The translations under genes were made by a program, and so were the position numbers. From Deltaproteobacteria bacterium HGW-Deltaproteobacteria-15 (lineage in GTDB: Bacteria > Desulfobacterota > DSM-4660 > Desulfatiglandales > HGW-15): DNA of 64,000 bases. A model generated the notes under the pieces. The model was not told the origin of the DNA. It saw only the letters and a list, made by a program, of their open reading frames with translations, and did no database searches. Positions 9,218 through 17,661 of this stretch are shown piece by piece. The DNA is taken from NCBI GenBank assembly GCA_002840535.1, contig PHBH01000027.1:16518-80517 (forward strand), given 5' to 3'. How positions within the stretch are numbered: position 1 is the stretch's first letter; each line of letters opens with the position of its first letter.

Positions 9218-10477
9218 TCACGGCCATGGAGGCTTTGGGTAGATAGGCGCGGCAGTGCGCTTTTCCTTGGCCGCTACGATTTCGAATTCCCCATTCTGCC
9301 ACTGGCCTACCTCGCCGGGAGACTGCACGTTGACCTGATCCTCGAACCGCACCGGGCCGATCACCGTGTCGAAGGTCCCCTTGGCAATCACGTCCCTGAT
9401 CTTCTTCTTGTCAAGGCTTCCGACCTTCTCTACCGCCTGTTGAAGGATCTGAACCGAGGAATAGGCAAAGGCATTTCCATACCAGTCCACCTTCCCCGCC
9501 CCTGCATGCTGCACCATCCTCTCCCAGAATTCCTTGGCGCCCTTATAAGGAACCTTCGGGTTCCAGGCCCCTGTTCCCATGACGCCTTCCACCATCTTCA
9601 CACCCATGGCATCCCGGTAGGCCGCGAAAGCTGTGCCGATGCTCGTGTAGAAGAGCTTGGGGTTGAACTCGACCGCCTTTGCCTGTTGCGTGAGCAGAAA
9701 GGTTTCCGGCGGGTAGGAGAAGGCCAGGAATGCGTCGACGTTCGCAGACTTGATCTGCTTGAGCAAAGGGGACAGGTCTTTCGCCCCAAGGGGATAGCTC
9801 TTGTAGACCGCGACGTCGATGCCGTTTACACTTAACTGAGGGGTGACGTGGCCGGCAAACTCAATGCCGTGCAAATCCGTGTGGTGCACGACCGCCGCCG
9901 TCTTGACCCCCAGCTCTTTAAAAAGCGGCACAATGGCATCGGCCTTGACCGGGGGTTGGTTCAGGAGGATGAACATGTAAGGGATTTTGGGAGCCATTTC
10001 CTTCAGCTTCATGGAGTCCACCGTGACCCCCAGAACCGGGAACTTATGCTTGGTGACGATAGGGGCAATGGCGAAATTCATGGCGGTGCTCCACGGGGGC
10101 AGCAGGAGGTCCACCTTGTCATCCAGGATCAGCTTCTCAACCAGCTTGACGACGGTTCCCATGTCGCTCTTGTCATCATACCTGATGAGTTCCAGGGGTA
10201 CTTTCTTGTTGTACTCTTTGAGGTAGATCCCCCCCTGCGCATTGACCTCCTTGATCCACATGTCGTAAGGATTCGACTGCGTGGTGATCGCCCCGGGAGC
10301 GTAAGGGCCCGAGAGCGAGATGGCATTGCCTATGCGGATTTTATCCGGGGCCTTTCCCGACGCCGCCAAAACCTGGCCGGGCAGGACCCAGAGAATAAGG
10401 AGGAGCATTAACGCACACATCATGACCGAGGCCGCACGATCTTTTTGTGTAAACCACATGATCCTGTCTTTCCTCAT
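9218..10477 (-). CDS. ABC transporter periplasmic binding protein (Liv type), first gene of operon
   Basis: A 419-residue type 1 periplasmic binding protein. The ATG at 10477 is preceded by AAGGAGGT at good spacing. A Sec signal peptide with a strong hydrophobic core ends near GQVLA-ASG; the mature part starts IRIGNAISLSGPYAPGA. It is the first gene of the minus-strand Liv operon. About 225 bases upstream is one of the five GTTGACA-N4-GGAAAC boxes, pointing towards this gene, so the transporter appears co-regulated with the catabolic genes to the right. That suggests it imports the substrate of that pathway, which remains unknown. Confidence 0.88.
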   Translation of the reverse strand: MRKDRIMWFTQKDRAASVMMCALMLLLILWVLPGQVLAASGKAPDKIRIGNAISLSGPYAPGAITTQSNPYDMWIKEVNAQGGIYLKEYNKKVPLELIRYDDKSDMGTVVKLVEKLILDDKVDLLLPPWSTAMNFAIAPIVTKHKFPVLGVTVDSMKLKEMAPKIPYMFILLNQPPVKADAIVPLFKELGVKTAAVVHHTDLHGIEFAGHVTPQLSVNGIDVAVYKSYPLGAKDLSPLLKQIKSANVDAFLAFSYPPETFLLTQQAKAVEFNPKLFYTSIGTAFAAYRDAMGVKMVEGVMGTGAWNPKVPYKGAKEFWERMVQHAGAGKVDWYGNAFAYSSVQILQQAVEKVGSLDKKKIRDVIAKGTFDTVIGPVRFEDQVNVQSPGEVGQWQNGEFEIVAAKEKRTAAPIYPKPPWP

Positions 10478-10701
10478 ATTCTTTTGACCTCCTTCTAGGG
10501 CTTGAAATGACTTCAACGGACCCTTCACAGGTCCTTCCCTCATGGCGATGCGTTACCTTCTCCCTCACCTCCTTCTGCCTTAAGGCAATTTTTGCGGTTG
10601 CTTTTCCTGCGGATTATCAGATGCGGTGATGAACTGAAAAGACAGCTTGTTCTTGGTTCAGGAGCAGGCTCGCTCCACAGCTTCGGTCTTTGTAGAATCC
10701 G

Positions 10702-10718
10702 GTTTCCTTTTTGTCAAC
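10702..10718 (-). promoter_or_regulatory. Box A: GTTGACA-N4-GGAAAC promoter element of the Liv operon
   Basis: Read on the minus strand this is GTTGACAAAAAGGAAAC. TTGACA is a perfect -35 hexamer and 17 bases further is TACAAA, a fair -10. GGAAAC would sit in the spacer. The predicted transcript runs into the Liv operon with a leader of about 190 bases. The same 17 bases recur exactly in boxes D and E. Confidence 0.65.
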
Positions 10719-10843
10719 TAAAAAGAGCTAAAGACCAGTTGAAGGAGGTGGCCGTACATAGCCGTTTCAATTCGCATACCGCGTAAAACGACGAAGTCCA
10801 AGTGAAGTTCCCAACCTGATCACGGGCAGTCGGGTACTTTTCT

Positions 10844-10860
10844 GTTGACAATTTGGAAAC
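10844..10860 (+). promoter_or_regulatory. Box B: GTTGACA-N4-GGAAAC promoter element of the DUF2284 gene
   Basis: GTTGACAATTTGGAAAC on the plus strand, about 54 bases before the DUF2284 start. TTGACA could be the -35 hexamer, with TATTTT 18 bases downstream as a -10. It faces away from box A, making a divergent promoter pair 125 bases apart. Confidence 0.65.
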
Positions 10861-10913
10861 AAGCAGTCTATTTTTTCTACTACGTCCAGAACAAGCGCAG
10901 GGAGGCGTTATTC

Positions 10914-11573
10914 ATGCCGAAAGATTGTGGAGGTCCTGCCAGACGAATTACCCTGAGCGTTTCCGATTCTCAACTAAACGATGATCTCGCGCATTTCAAG
11001 CAGCAGGCTCTCGATCTTGGAGCCTCCAAGGCGGAGATCATCCCTGCGGATTGGGTGTGCATCGATGAGAGAGTCCGGCTTAAATGCTCCATCCCGCTGT
11101 GCCCCAATTACAATCAGAGCCTCTTTTGTCCGCCCAACACCCCTTCTCCGGATCTGATGAGAAGCGCACTCTCCCGGTATACCCACGCTGTCCTGTTCTG
11201 CCTGGACGTGGTGCCCGCAGAGCAGTTTTCGGATCGGACCATAGAGCGCGATGCGGTCAAAGGCTGGTCAAGAAAGGTGTTCGAAATCGTGGGCGGGATA
11301 GAGACCCTGGCATTTGGATACGGCTACTATCTTGCCATGGGTTTTGCCCAAGCCAGTTGCCGGAAGGCATTGTGCGGGCAGGAGAAGTGTCTTGCCCTGC
11401 AAGGAAGCCCCTGCCCTTACCCGCTCAAGGCCCGGCCATCCATGGAAGCCGTCGGTATGGACGTTTACGGTCTGGCCACAAGAGTGGGGTGGGAAATCTA
11501 CCCGATCTATCGAAGCGTCAATCCCGCGGAAGTGCCGAGGGCGATGGCGCTTGGCATTGTTTTCGTTTGCTGA
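10914..11573 (+). CDS. DUF2284 family putative metal-binding protein
   Basis: A 219-residue soluble protein of the cysteine-rich DUF2284 family, annotated elsewhere as predicted metal-binding. Clustered cysteines include KCSIPLCPNYNQSLFCPP near residues 57-74 and CRKALCGQEKCLALQGSPC near 150-168, which suggests one or two iron-sulfur or zinc sites. GGGAGG lies 8 bases before the ATG at 10914. It is the first plus-strand gene behind box B. The biochemical role of the family is unknown; its place in this CoA-linked cluster hints at a redox job, which is inference. Confidence 0.8.
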   Translation: MPKDCGGPARRITLSVSDSQLNDDLAHFKQQALDLGASKAEIIPADWVCIDERVRLKCSIPLCPNYNQSLFCPPNTPSPDLMRSALSRYTHAVLFCLDVVPAEQFSDRTIERDAVKGWSRKVFEIVGGIETLAFGYGYYLAMGFAQASCRKALCGQEKCLALQGSPCPYPLKARPSMEAVGMDVYGLATRVGWEIYPIYRSVNPAEVPRAMALGIVFVC

Positions 11574-11753
11574 AATCTGCCGGGCCGTGTCGCCCCCCGG
11601 GAGATCTCTCCTGCCGTCCATTGAGATGAGAAGCCCACTGAAACAGGCATTTCAATCACGAGCCTTGTTCCTTGGGACCCTGAACCGGCTTTGCGGCCTT
11701 ACCGGATCAAGGGTCGTTTTGACGCCGCAAGTCAGAAAAGCGAGGTTTCTCTG

Positions 11754-12455
11754 GTGAATGAAAAGCAGTCCCGCACCGTCCAGATAAAGGCCGAACCTGA
11801 TCCCATTACGATCGATATGCCGAGAACCGCGGTGATCGTGGTTGACATGCAAAATGCATTCGTGAAGAAGGGGGGCTATTTTGACCTGGCGGGTTACGAC
11901 CTCTCCGCTACGGAAAGGATAATTGAACCCTGCCGAAAAGTCACTGCAGCCGCTAGAAATGGAGGGGCGCGGGTGATATACCTGCAGATGGGGTTCAGCC
12001 CCGACTTGTCCGACAAAGGCCCGCCCGATTCACCGGTGAATTCGAAGTCAAAGGGTTTGCGATTCATCAACAGCCATCCCGAACTCAAGGACAAGTTCTA
12101 CTTTTATGGCGCATGGGGCGCCGAGATCATAGAGGAATTGGCGCCCCGGCGGGGAGATATCGTGGTTCGAAAGCAAAGGTACGATGGATTCATCGGCACA
12201 AACCTCGACATCGTATTGAGGACCCATCACGTCAGAAATCTGGTCTTCGTCGGAACCGCCACCAATGTATGCGTGGAATCGACCCTTCGCCACGCCTTTT
12301 TTCTTGATTACTTTTCCGTGCTCGTTTCGGACGCCGTGTGCCAGGCGGGGTCCGCGGTCACACAACAGGCGACCATCCTCAATGTCCAGTCCCACTTCGG
12401 GTGGGTCACGACATCCGAGGAGTTTGTGAAAGGGATTGAACTCGGCCACCAGTAA
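11754..12455 (+). CDS. Isochorismatase-fold cysteine hydrolase, RutB-like (ureidoacrylate amidohydrolase-like)
   Basis: A 233-residue isochorismatase-family amidohydrolase. The catalytic triad is visible as D31 in VIVVDMQNAF, K140 in VVRKQRYDGF and C173 in TATNVCVEST; the spacing fits RutB as I recall it (D24, K133, C166), and the GGYFDLAGYDL and HAFFLDYFSVLVSDA stretches are also RutB-like. RutB hydrolyses an ureidoacrylate/carbamate-type intermediate in pyrimidine breakdown, but no other rut gene is here, so another amide or carbamate is likely the substrate. The GTG start at 11754 is chosen because the triad spacing and a GCGAGG site fit; a TTG upstream and an ATG at 11817 are alternatives. 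Confidence 0.82.
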   Translation: MNEKQSRTVQIKAEPDPITIDMPRTAVIVVDMQNAFVKKGGYFDLAGYDLSATERIIEPCRKVTAAARNGGARVIYLQMGFSPDLSDKGPPDSPVNSKSKGLRFINSHPELKDKFYFYGAWGAEIIEELAPRRGDIVVRKQRYDGFIGTNLDIVLRTHHVRNLVFVGTATNVCVESTLRHAFFLDYFSVLVSDAVCQAGSAVTQQATILNVQSHFGWVTTSEEFVKGIELGHQ

Positions 12456-12463
12456 GACATAAA

Positions 12464-12530
12464 GGGTTCAGCGTTCGGTGTTCAGGAAAGACTCTTTCGT
12501 TCGCCTGACCCCTGAACACTGAACGCTGAA
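12464..12530. repeat. Inverted GTTCAG repeat pair
   Basis: gggttcagcgttcggtgttcagg at 12464-12486 pairs with cctgaacactgaacgctgaa at 12511-12530, giving a hairpin-forming repeat between the amidohydrolase and the PEP-synthase-like gene. It belongs to the same family as 5.4-5.54 kb. Confidence 0.7.
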
Positions 12531-12642
12531 TACTAGACCTTGAACATTGATCTACCGCCTCTTCACCGCGGATCGGTCGAAGCTATCCGGGTTCTCCATG
12601 GGGGTGAAGGGTGTAGTTACAACTAACGGGAGGATGAATCTT

Positions 12643-13659
12643 ATGGAGTGTATCTTCAGACTCGAGGAACTGGGGCAGGAGTTCAATGACGTCGTCGGCA
12701 AAAAATGCGCGAATCTTGGCGAAATGGCCAAGATCGGACTGCGCGTGCCCCCCGGCTTCTCCCTTTCCCTGGAGGCTTACAGGAGGTTCATGTCCGAAAC
12801 CGGAGCACAAAGGGAAATTGTGAAATACCTCGAGAGCCTCCCGCACAATTTTGAAAACCTCGATCACTTCGAAGAAGCAAGTGTGGAGTTGCGCAAAATC
12901 GTTGAATCCAAAGAACCGCCCGCGGACCTGAAAGAAGATATCCTGAACTGTTACAGGGAAGTATGCAGGAAATGCAATGCAGAGAGGGTTGCTGTATCTA
13001 CGCGATCTGCCGGAGCGGCAAGTCATCCCGGGCAGTTCGAAACGTATCTCAACGTGGTAGGTGAATCGGATCTCATTGAAAAGATCGTCAAGGTCTGGTC
13101 CAGCACATTTAACGCCAGGTCGATTGCCGCCAGGAAGCGAGTGGGGCTGCCCCTGGAGTCGGACCCCATCGGAGTGGCCGTGATAAAGATGGTCAACGCT
13201 CGCGCTGCCGGGGTCCTGTTCACTGCAGATCCCAGCACCGGGGATCGTTCCCGAATGATGATCGAGGCGAACTGGGGTTTGGGAGAGAGCGTGGTGGGAG
13301 GCGAGGCCATGCCCGATATGTATCTCCTGAACAAGGAAAGCCTGGGCATCGTGGACAGGAGACTGGGCACCAAGAAAAGTTGCATCGTGTTCAAGGAGGT
13401 CGGCGTAGAGGAGTTGGAGACAACACCGGACGAGTGCAATGCCTTCTGTCTAAGCGATGATGAGGTTATGGAGATCGGAAGGCTTGGCAAGATCCTGGAG
13501 GCGCACTTCGGCAAGCCTCAGGATGCGGAATGGGCAATCGACCGCGAATTGACATGCCCTGACAGTGTGATACTGTTGCAGACCCGAAACGCAGTCATCC
13601 CGGAACAGAAGAAGCCGGTTGACCGGATTCTTGACTTGATGATGAGCAGGTTGGGATAG
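12643..13659 (+). CDS. Free-standing PEP synthase/PPDK N-terminal ATP-grasp domain (phenylphosphate synthase PpsB-like)
   Basis: A 338-residue protein consisting only of the ATP-binding domain of PEP synthase/pyruvate phosphate dikinase. Visible motifs are GKKCANLGEMAKIGLRVPPG at the N-terminus, VSTRSAGAASHPGQFETYLN in the middle, GVLFTADPSTGD, IEANWGLGESVVGGE and the C-terminal PQDAEWAIDRE. Full-length PEP synthases are about 800 residues; the swivelling phospho-histidine domain is missing here but occurs alone in the protein at 28698-30380. A two-gene split of this kind is known for phenylphosphate synthase (PpsA/PpsB). The domain transfers phosphate from ATP to the partner histidine. GGGAGG 9 bases upstream supports the ATG at 12643. 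The TAG stop coincides with a repeat terminus. Confidence 0.85.
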   Translation: MECIFRLEELGQEFNDVVGKKCANLGEMAKIGLRVPPGFSLSLEAYRRFMSETGAQREIVKYLESLPHNFENLDHFEEASVELRKIVESKEPPADLKEDILNCYREVCRKCNAERVAVSTRSAGAASHPGQFETYLNVVGESDLIEKIVKVWSSTFNARSIAARKRVGLPLESDPIGVAVIKMVNARAAGVLFTADPSTGDRSRMMIEANWGLGESVVGGEAMPDMYLLNKESLGIVDRRLGTKKSCIVFKEVGVEELETTPDECNAFCLSDDEVMEIGRLGKILEAHFGKPQDAEWAIDRELTCPDSVILLQTRNAVIPEQKKPVDRILDLMMSRLG

Positions 13660-13757
13660 CGTCGTGTAGGCAATAAGTTGTCATCTCGACTCCCGCGGCT
13701 CGCGCGGGATAAACTGCGGGAGAGATCTTCATCGAACTTCCGTTACATGACACTCGG
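13657..13757. repeat. MITE-like element copy 1, TAG(C/T)GTC(A/G)TGTA termini
   Basis: About 100 bases from tagcgtcgtgta to gttacatgacact, with inside tgtcatctcgactcccgcg and the palindrome ctcgcgcgggataaactgcg. A fuller copy is at 51802-51917 and a relative at 55.19-55.30 kb. The first three bases are the stop codon of the upstream gene. No coding capacity. Confidence 0.7.
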
Positions 13758-13782
13758 AAAGATTCAGAATCGGGGAAATCGA

Positions 13783-14364
13783 ATGGGTGAGGAAATCATT
13801 GCGAACAACATAAAGAAGCTTCGAAAGAAGAGGAAGATGACTCTGGACAGGCTCGCATCCCTGACGAGTCTTACAAAGGGTTATCTCTCGAAGATCGAGA
13901 GATCGAACAAGGCTCCCCCCTATTCCACTCTGAATAAGATTGCCATCGCATTGGGGGTGGATGCGGCATTTTTCCTGGAAGAGAACCCTGCAGACACCAA
14001 AGGCATCAGGATTTCATTTACCAGAAAAGCGAAAGGCAAGAGCATCAGGAGCGTAGGGTCTTTGGCGGAGGGGTCCCTGTACGGTTACGGCTATGAGGCG
14101 CTTGCCTCTGATAAACCGGGGAAGAACATGGAGCCGTTCATCATAGAGCCGGCCTTCGACGATGAGGCGATTTTTCAGCATGAAGGCGAGGAGTTCATGT
14201 ACGTGCTGGAAGGCAGGCATGAACTGCTCTATGGAGGCGAGCGCTACATCATGGAAAAAGGCGACTGTGTCTACTTTGACGCGGCCGTGCCACATACCGG
14301 CAGAAGCCTGGGAAAGAGCAAGGCCCGGCTCCTGGCGGTGATGTATAACTACAGAAGGATGTGA
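13783..14364 (+). CDS. XRE-family transcriptional regulator with C-terminal cupin domain
   Basis: A 193-residue DNA-binding regulator. Residues about 6-62 form a helix-turn-helix of the XRE/Cro type (KLRKKRKMTLDRLASLTSLT then GYLSKIERS). Residues about 110-190 form a cupin beta-barrel (EGEEFMYVLEGRHELLYGG, EKGDCVYFDAAVPHTG) that in this family senses a small ligand. It is the only dedicated DNA-binding regulator in the 5-37 kb cluster, so it is the best candidate to read the GTTGACA-N4-GGAAAC boxes; that link is inference. The ATG at 13783 begins the conserved domain; the ribosome-binding site is weak, and an upstream in-frame extension lies in the repeat element. Confidence 0.88.
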   Translation: MGEEIIANNIKKLRKKRKMTLDRLASLTSLTKGYLSKIERSNKAPPYSTLNKIAIALGVDAAFFLEENPADTKGIRISFTRKAKGKSIRSVGSLAEGSLYGYGYEALASDKPGKNMEPFIIEPAFDDEAIFQHEGEEFMYVLEGRHELLYGGERYIMEKGDCVYFDAAVPHTGRSLGKSKARLLAVMYNYRRM

Positions 14365-14369
14365 GAGGA

Positions 14370-14442
14370 CTGCCACAAAGACACAAAGGCACCAAGAAAT
14401 ATTCCGGTTTCTTTGTGTCTTGGTGTCTTTGTGGCAGATTTT
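14370..14442 (+). terminator. Long inverted repeat, probable terminator of the regulator gene
   Basis: ctgccacaaagacacaaagg at 14370-14389 and following bases pair with cctttgtg-like ctttgtgtcttggtgtctttgtggcag at 14410-14437, a stem of about 28 bases with some mismatches, followed by atttttag. It belongs to a CACAAAGACAC repeat family also found at 31186-31253. It may act as a terminator, but repeat origin is just as likely. Confidence 0.55.
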
Positions 14443-14493
14443 TAGTTGCCGCTATACGAAGGCGACATCCTAGAATCCAAGGGGTTTAAGGAT

Positions 14494-15732
14494 ATGGGCA
14501 AAAAAATTCTCGTCATCGGATCTCTGGACACCAAGGGGGATCAATTGTCGTTCCTGAAGGAGAGGATAGAAGCGCGCGGTCACGAGGCCATGCTTTTGGA
14601 CGTAAGCATGGGCGGCCGCGCCCCTGTCAAGGCGGAGTTCGGAGCGGAGGAGATCGCGCGTCTGGGTGGAAAAGACATTGACGAGATCATCCACTCGAGG
14701 GACAGGTTCGATATCACCAATGCCATGACCAGGGGTGCACAACTCAAGGCCCTCGACCTCCTCTCGAGAAGGCAATTGGACGGTGTGGTATCCCTCGGGG
14801 GAGCGACCATCGCGCTGCTCGGGTCCCAGGTCATGTCCCGGCTCCCCTTCGGCATCCCGAAAGTCATCGGTGTCCCCGCTGCACAGCCCGTCTATGTCGG
14901 GAAATGGTTCGGGTCCAATGATTCGGTTGTGATGCAGCTGATCATGGAAATTGCGGGGATGAATGATCTGGTCAAGAATGCCATAGCGCAGGTGGCCGGG
15001 GTCATCTCCGGGATGGTCGAAGAAGCCATGGACTATTCCTCCCTGAGGCTTCCCTATCCTTCTATTGCCGTAACAGAGCTTGGTTTTTCTGATCAGTGCG
15101 CCCGTAACGTGGAGCGTCTCCTGACCGGGAAGGGATACCATGTCTACACCTTCCATGCCCAGGGGATAAGCGATCAGGCCATGGACAGGCTCATTTCGCA
15201 GGGATTCTTCGACGGCGTCATAGAGATTGTGCCGGCCGGACTCATAGAAGAGCGGTTCAAGGGCAACAGGCCCGCAGGGATGTCGAGGCTCGATGCCGCA
15301 GGGGAGCGGGGCATACCGCAAGTATGGGCTCCCTGCTGCCTGAACATCACGGGGGCGGGACCGACCAGGCACAACCGGGAGAAGTATGTCGCCTCGGGAA
15401 AGGTGCTCGGGATCGACGAAATGAGGGCCATGGCGAGGTTTCCGCTGGATGAGATGATCGTAGGGGCCGAATTGTATGCAGAAAAAATCAACAAGGCCAA
15501 GGGCCCGATCAAGCTCATCGTGCCCTTGAGGGGCTGGTCTTCCCTGGACAGGGAGGGAAGCATCCTCTATGATCCGGACTCGGACAGGATCTTCGTCGAG
15601 GAGTTGAAAAAACGGTTGACGGTTTCGCTCCCCATCGAAGAGGTCGACTGCAACCTGGAGGATCCGGCCGCCGCCGAAGCGCTGGTGAACGCCATGACAG
15701 CATTCATCGAAGCGAAGAAGGGTGAGGTGTAG
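14494..15732 (+). CDS. Tm-1-like ATP-binding domain protein (UPF0261 family)
   Basis: A 412-residue protein of the UPF0261/Tm-1-like family (usual length about 400). The N-terminal LVIGSLDTKGDQLSFLKERI and the glycine-rich VSLGGATIALLGSQVMSRLP are typical, as is the C-terminal LIVPLRGWSSLDREGS. The plant Tm-1 protein binds viral replicase; the bacterial role is unknown. Bacterial members are often beside catabolic genes. The ATG at 14494 has AAGGA nearby. It is the last plus-strand gene before the convergent CoA-ligase operon. No specific reaction can be stated. Confidence 0.82.
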   Translation: MGKKILVIGSLDTKGDQLSFLKERIEARGHEAMLLDVSMGGRAPVKAEFGAEEIARLGGKDIDEIIHSRDRFDITNAMTRGAQLKALDLLSRRQLDGVVSLGGATIALLGSQVMSRLPFGIPKVIGVPAAQPVYVGKWFGSNDSVVMQLIMEIAGMNDLVKNAIAQVAGVISGMVEEAMDYSSLRLPYPSIAVTELGFSDQCARNVERLLTGKGYHVYTFHAQGISDQAMDRLISQGFFDGVIEIVPAGLIEERFKGNRPAGMSRLDAAGERGIPQVWAPCCLNITGAGPTRHNREKYVASGKVLGIDEMRAMARFPLDEMIVGAELYAEKINKAKGPIKLIVPLRGWSSLDREGSILYDPDSDRIFVEELKKRLTVSLPIEEVDCNLEDPAAAEALVNAMTAFIEAKKGEV

Positions 15733-16020
15733 GAAACGTTGCGTTCCGTTTGTAGGATGGGTTGAGCCTGCGAAACCCATCGGTTTTGAGGTTTCCCTTC
15801 CCAGACGCCATGAATCGATGGGTTTCGCTTCGCTCTACCCATCCTACGGGACTAAAGAAGATCTCGCACTGGTGCAGAGGCAGAGTGGAACACTTTGAAC
15901 CGCAAAGGCGCGAAGGACGCAAAGAGGAATGCGACGATTTGTTTTCTCACCTGCCGAAGCGGCAGGCGAGAAAATAAATTCTTCCTTGGCGCACCTGGCG
16001 TCTTTGCGGTTTAGATCTCC
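15733..16020. repeat. Convergent intergenic region with two palindromic repeat families
   Basis: 15752-15848 is an inverted repeat (gtaggatgggttgagc, gaaacccatcg against cgatgggtttcgc, tacccatcctac), also present at 32280-32314. 15896-16012 is a second inverted repeat (gaaccgcaaaggcgcgaagg against ggcgtctttgcggttt with an inner ctgccgaagcggcag hairpin), also at 21861-21972. No gene is visible. Together they separate two convergent operons and could help terminate both. Confidence 0.7.
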
Positions 16021-17616
16021 CTAGCGTTTGATCTTTATCCCCGCCTTTTCCCGGTCCCAGGTGCCTGCCGTGATACCCTGTTGTCTGAGACGATATTTCT
16101 CTATGCGGTTTGTCGGCGTCTTGGGTAACTCAGGGATGAAATCCAGGAATCGCGGAACGGCAAAATACGCCATCCTCTCATTGCAGAAAGAGACTAATTC
16201 CTCGGGATTCAATTTCTCGCCGGGTCTCAGCACCACAGCCGCCATGACCTCATCCTCGCCAAGCTCGGAAGGAACGGCGAACACCGCCGATTCGAGGACC
16301 TTCGGGTGGGTGTTGATCACCTTTTCGACCTCGAACGAGGAGATATTCTCTCCGCGTCTTCGCATGGCGTCTTTCTTCCTGTCCACGAAGTAGAAGAACT
16401 CGTCCTTGTCTTTCTTTGCATAGTCGCCGGTGTGAAACCAGAGGTTGCGAAACGCTTCGAGGGTCTTTTCAGGCATGTTGTAGTATCCGGTCATCATGAT
16501 GTTGGGCTTCTTGGGGCGGACCACGATTTCGCCTATTTCCCCCACCGCAACTTCCTCGTCATCGTCGTTGAACAGCTTCACCTCGAAGAGGTCATCCAGG
16601 ACCTTCCCGCACGATCCGGTTCTCCTGTTGCCGATCGCGTCGTGCACGGCAAGTCCGATCTCGCTCATGCCGAAGCCCTCCAGACATTCGAACCCGAAAC
16701 GCTTCTCAAGATGTTGCATGACATCCGGCGGACAGGCCGCCCCGAAGGCGTACCTGATGCCGCATGATGCGTCGTCCTCTCTGGGCGGTTGCTTGGAAAG
16801 GATGGTCATGACGGCGCCGAGATAATTGAACTGGGTGGCGCCGTATTTGTGGATATCGTCCCAGAAGGTGGAGGCGCTGAATCGTTCGGCCAGTGCCATC
16901 CTGGCGTCAGAGACCTGCGCCGTCAGAACCGTCATGAGCTGGGCGTTGATGTGAAAAAGGGGAAGAAAGGTATAGAACAGGTCTTTGGAGTTGGCGTCGC
17001 GCAGTCTCGCCACAAGCCTGCCCGTGTGGACGTAATAGTTGTGGGGACAGACGACCCCTTTGGAGAGGCCCGTTGTCCCGGAGGTGTAGATGATAGCCGC
17101 CGGGTCGGAGGGCTTCACGTCCTCCTCTACAGGATCCATGGGATAGTCGAAAAACTCTTCAATCGGGCTGATGGGGACGGGAATCTCTTTCGCGATCTCC
17201 TGATCGATCTCCCCGCGGCAGACGATCCCCTGAAGCTTGGTGAGTTGGTCCCGAATCAGGACGAGCCTTTCCAGAAAGGCCGAATCGATTACCAGCAGCT
17301 TCGAATCCGAATTGTTGATCAGGTGCCGCAGAAGATCTCCCTTATAGGCGGTATTGATGGGGACCTCCACGATGCCCAGCTTGGCCGAGCCGAACCATGT
17401 GTGCAAATAGTAGGGGTGATTCATCATCATGATAGAGATCTTGTCGTCCTTCTTTAGACCCCTGGCGCGAAATGCATGGGCGAACTGATTGGATCCCTTG
17501 TCCAACTGCTCGTAGGTGAAAACCTCGTCCTTGAAATACAGGAAGGGCCGTTCTTTGTGGATGCGGGCCTTTTCCTGAATCAGCTTTCCTACGACATTGA
17601 TTTCATTGCCTGACAT
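16021..17616 (-). CDS. AMP-dependent acyl-CoA synthetase/ligase (CaiC-like)
   Basis: A 531-residue acyl-adenylate-forming ligase that activates a carboxylic acid with ATP and CoA. Motifs in order: IIYTSGTTGLSKGVV (ATP loop), GFGMSEIG, WFHTGDYAKKD with FVDRKKDAMRRRGENIS (hinge and adenylate-binding region), and the catalytic lysine in PKTPTNRIEKYRLRQQG. Overall it resembles crotonobetaine/carnitine and medium-chain ligases, but acid specificity cannot be read. It is the last gene of the minus-strand operon starting at 24928 and follows the DUF169 gene by 45 bases. It probably produces a CoA thioester for the thiolase and dehydrogenases nearby. Confidence 0.87.
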   Translation of the reverse strand: MSGNEINVVGKLIQEKARIHKERPFLYFKDEVFTYEQLDKGSNQFAHAFRARGLKKDDKISIMMMNHPYYLHTWFGSAKLGIVEVPINTAYKGDLLRHLINNSDSKLLVIDSAFLERLVLIRDQLTKLQGIVCRGEIDQEIAKEIPVPISPIEEFFDYPMDPVEEDVKPSDPAAIIYTSGTTGLSKGVVCPHNYYVHTGRLVARLRDANSKDLFYTFLPLFHINAQLMTVLTAQVSDARMALAERFSASTFWDDIHKYGATQFNYLGAVMTILSKQPPREDDASCGIRYAFGAACPPDVMQHLEKRFGFECLEGFGMSEIGLAVHDAIGNRRTGSCGKVLDDLFEVKLFNDDDEEVAVGEIGEIVVRPKKPNIMMTGYYNMPEKTLEAFRNLWFHTGDYAKKDKDEFFYFVDRKKDAMRRRGENISSFEVEKVINTHPKVLESAVFAVPSELGEDEVMAAVVLRPGEKLNPEELVSFCNERMAYFAVPRFLDFIPELPKTPTNRIEKYRLRQQGITAGTWDREKAGIKIKR

Positions 17617-17661
17617 AAAATCCCTCCTCGGATCCTCGGTTCGTTTGAAGAACTGTCGCCT

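Noticed and set aside
12643..13659. Truncated pseudogene of PEP synthase
   Set aside because: The frame is intact, the ATP-grasp motifs are kept and the missing domain is encoded as a separate intact gene, so a split enzyme is more likely than decay.
13678..13782. N-terminal extension of the XRE-cupin regulator
   Set aside because: The extension is the translated MITE-like element; the domain starts at 13783.
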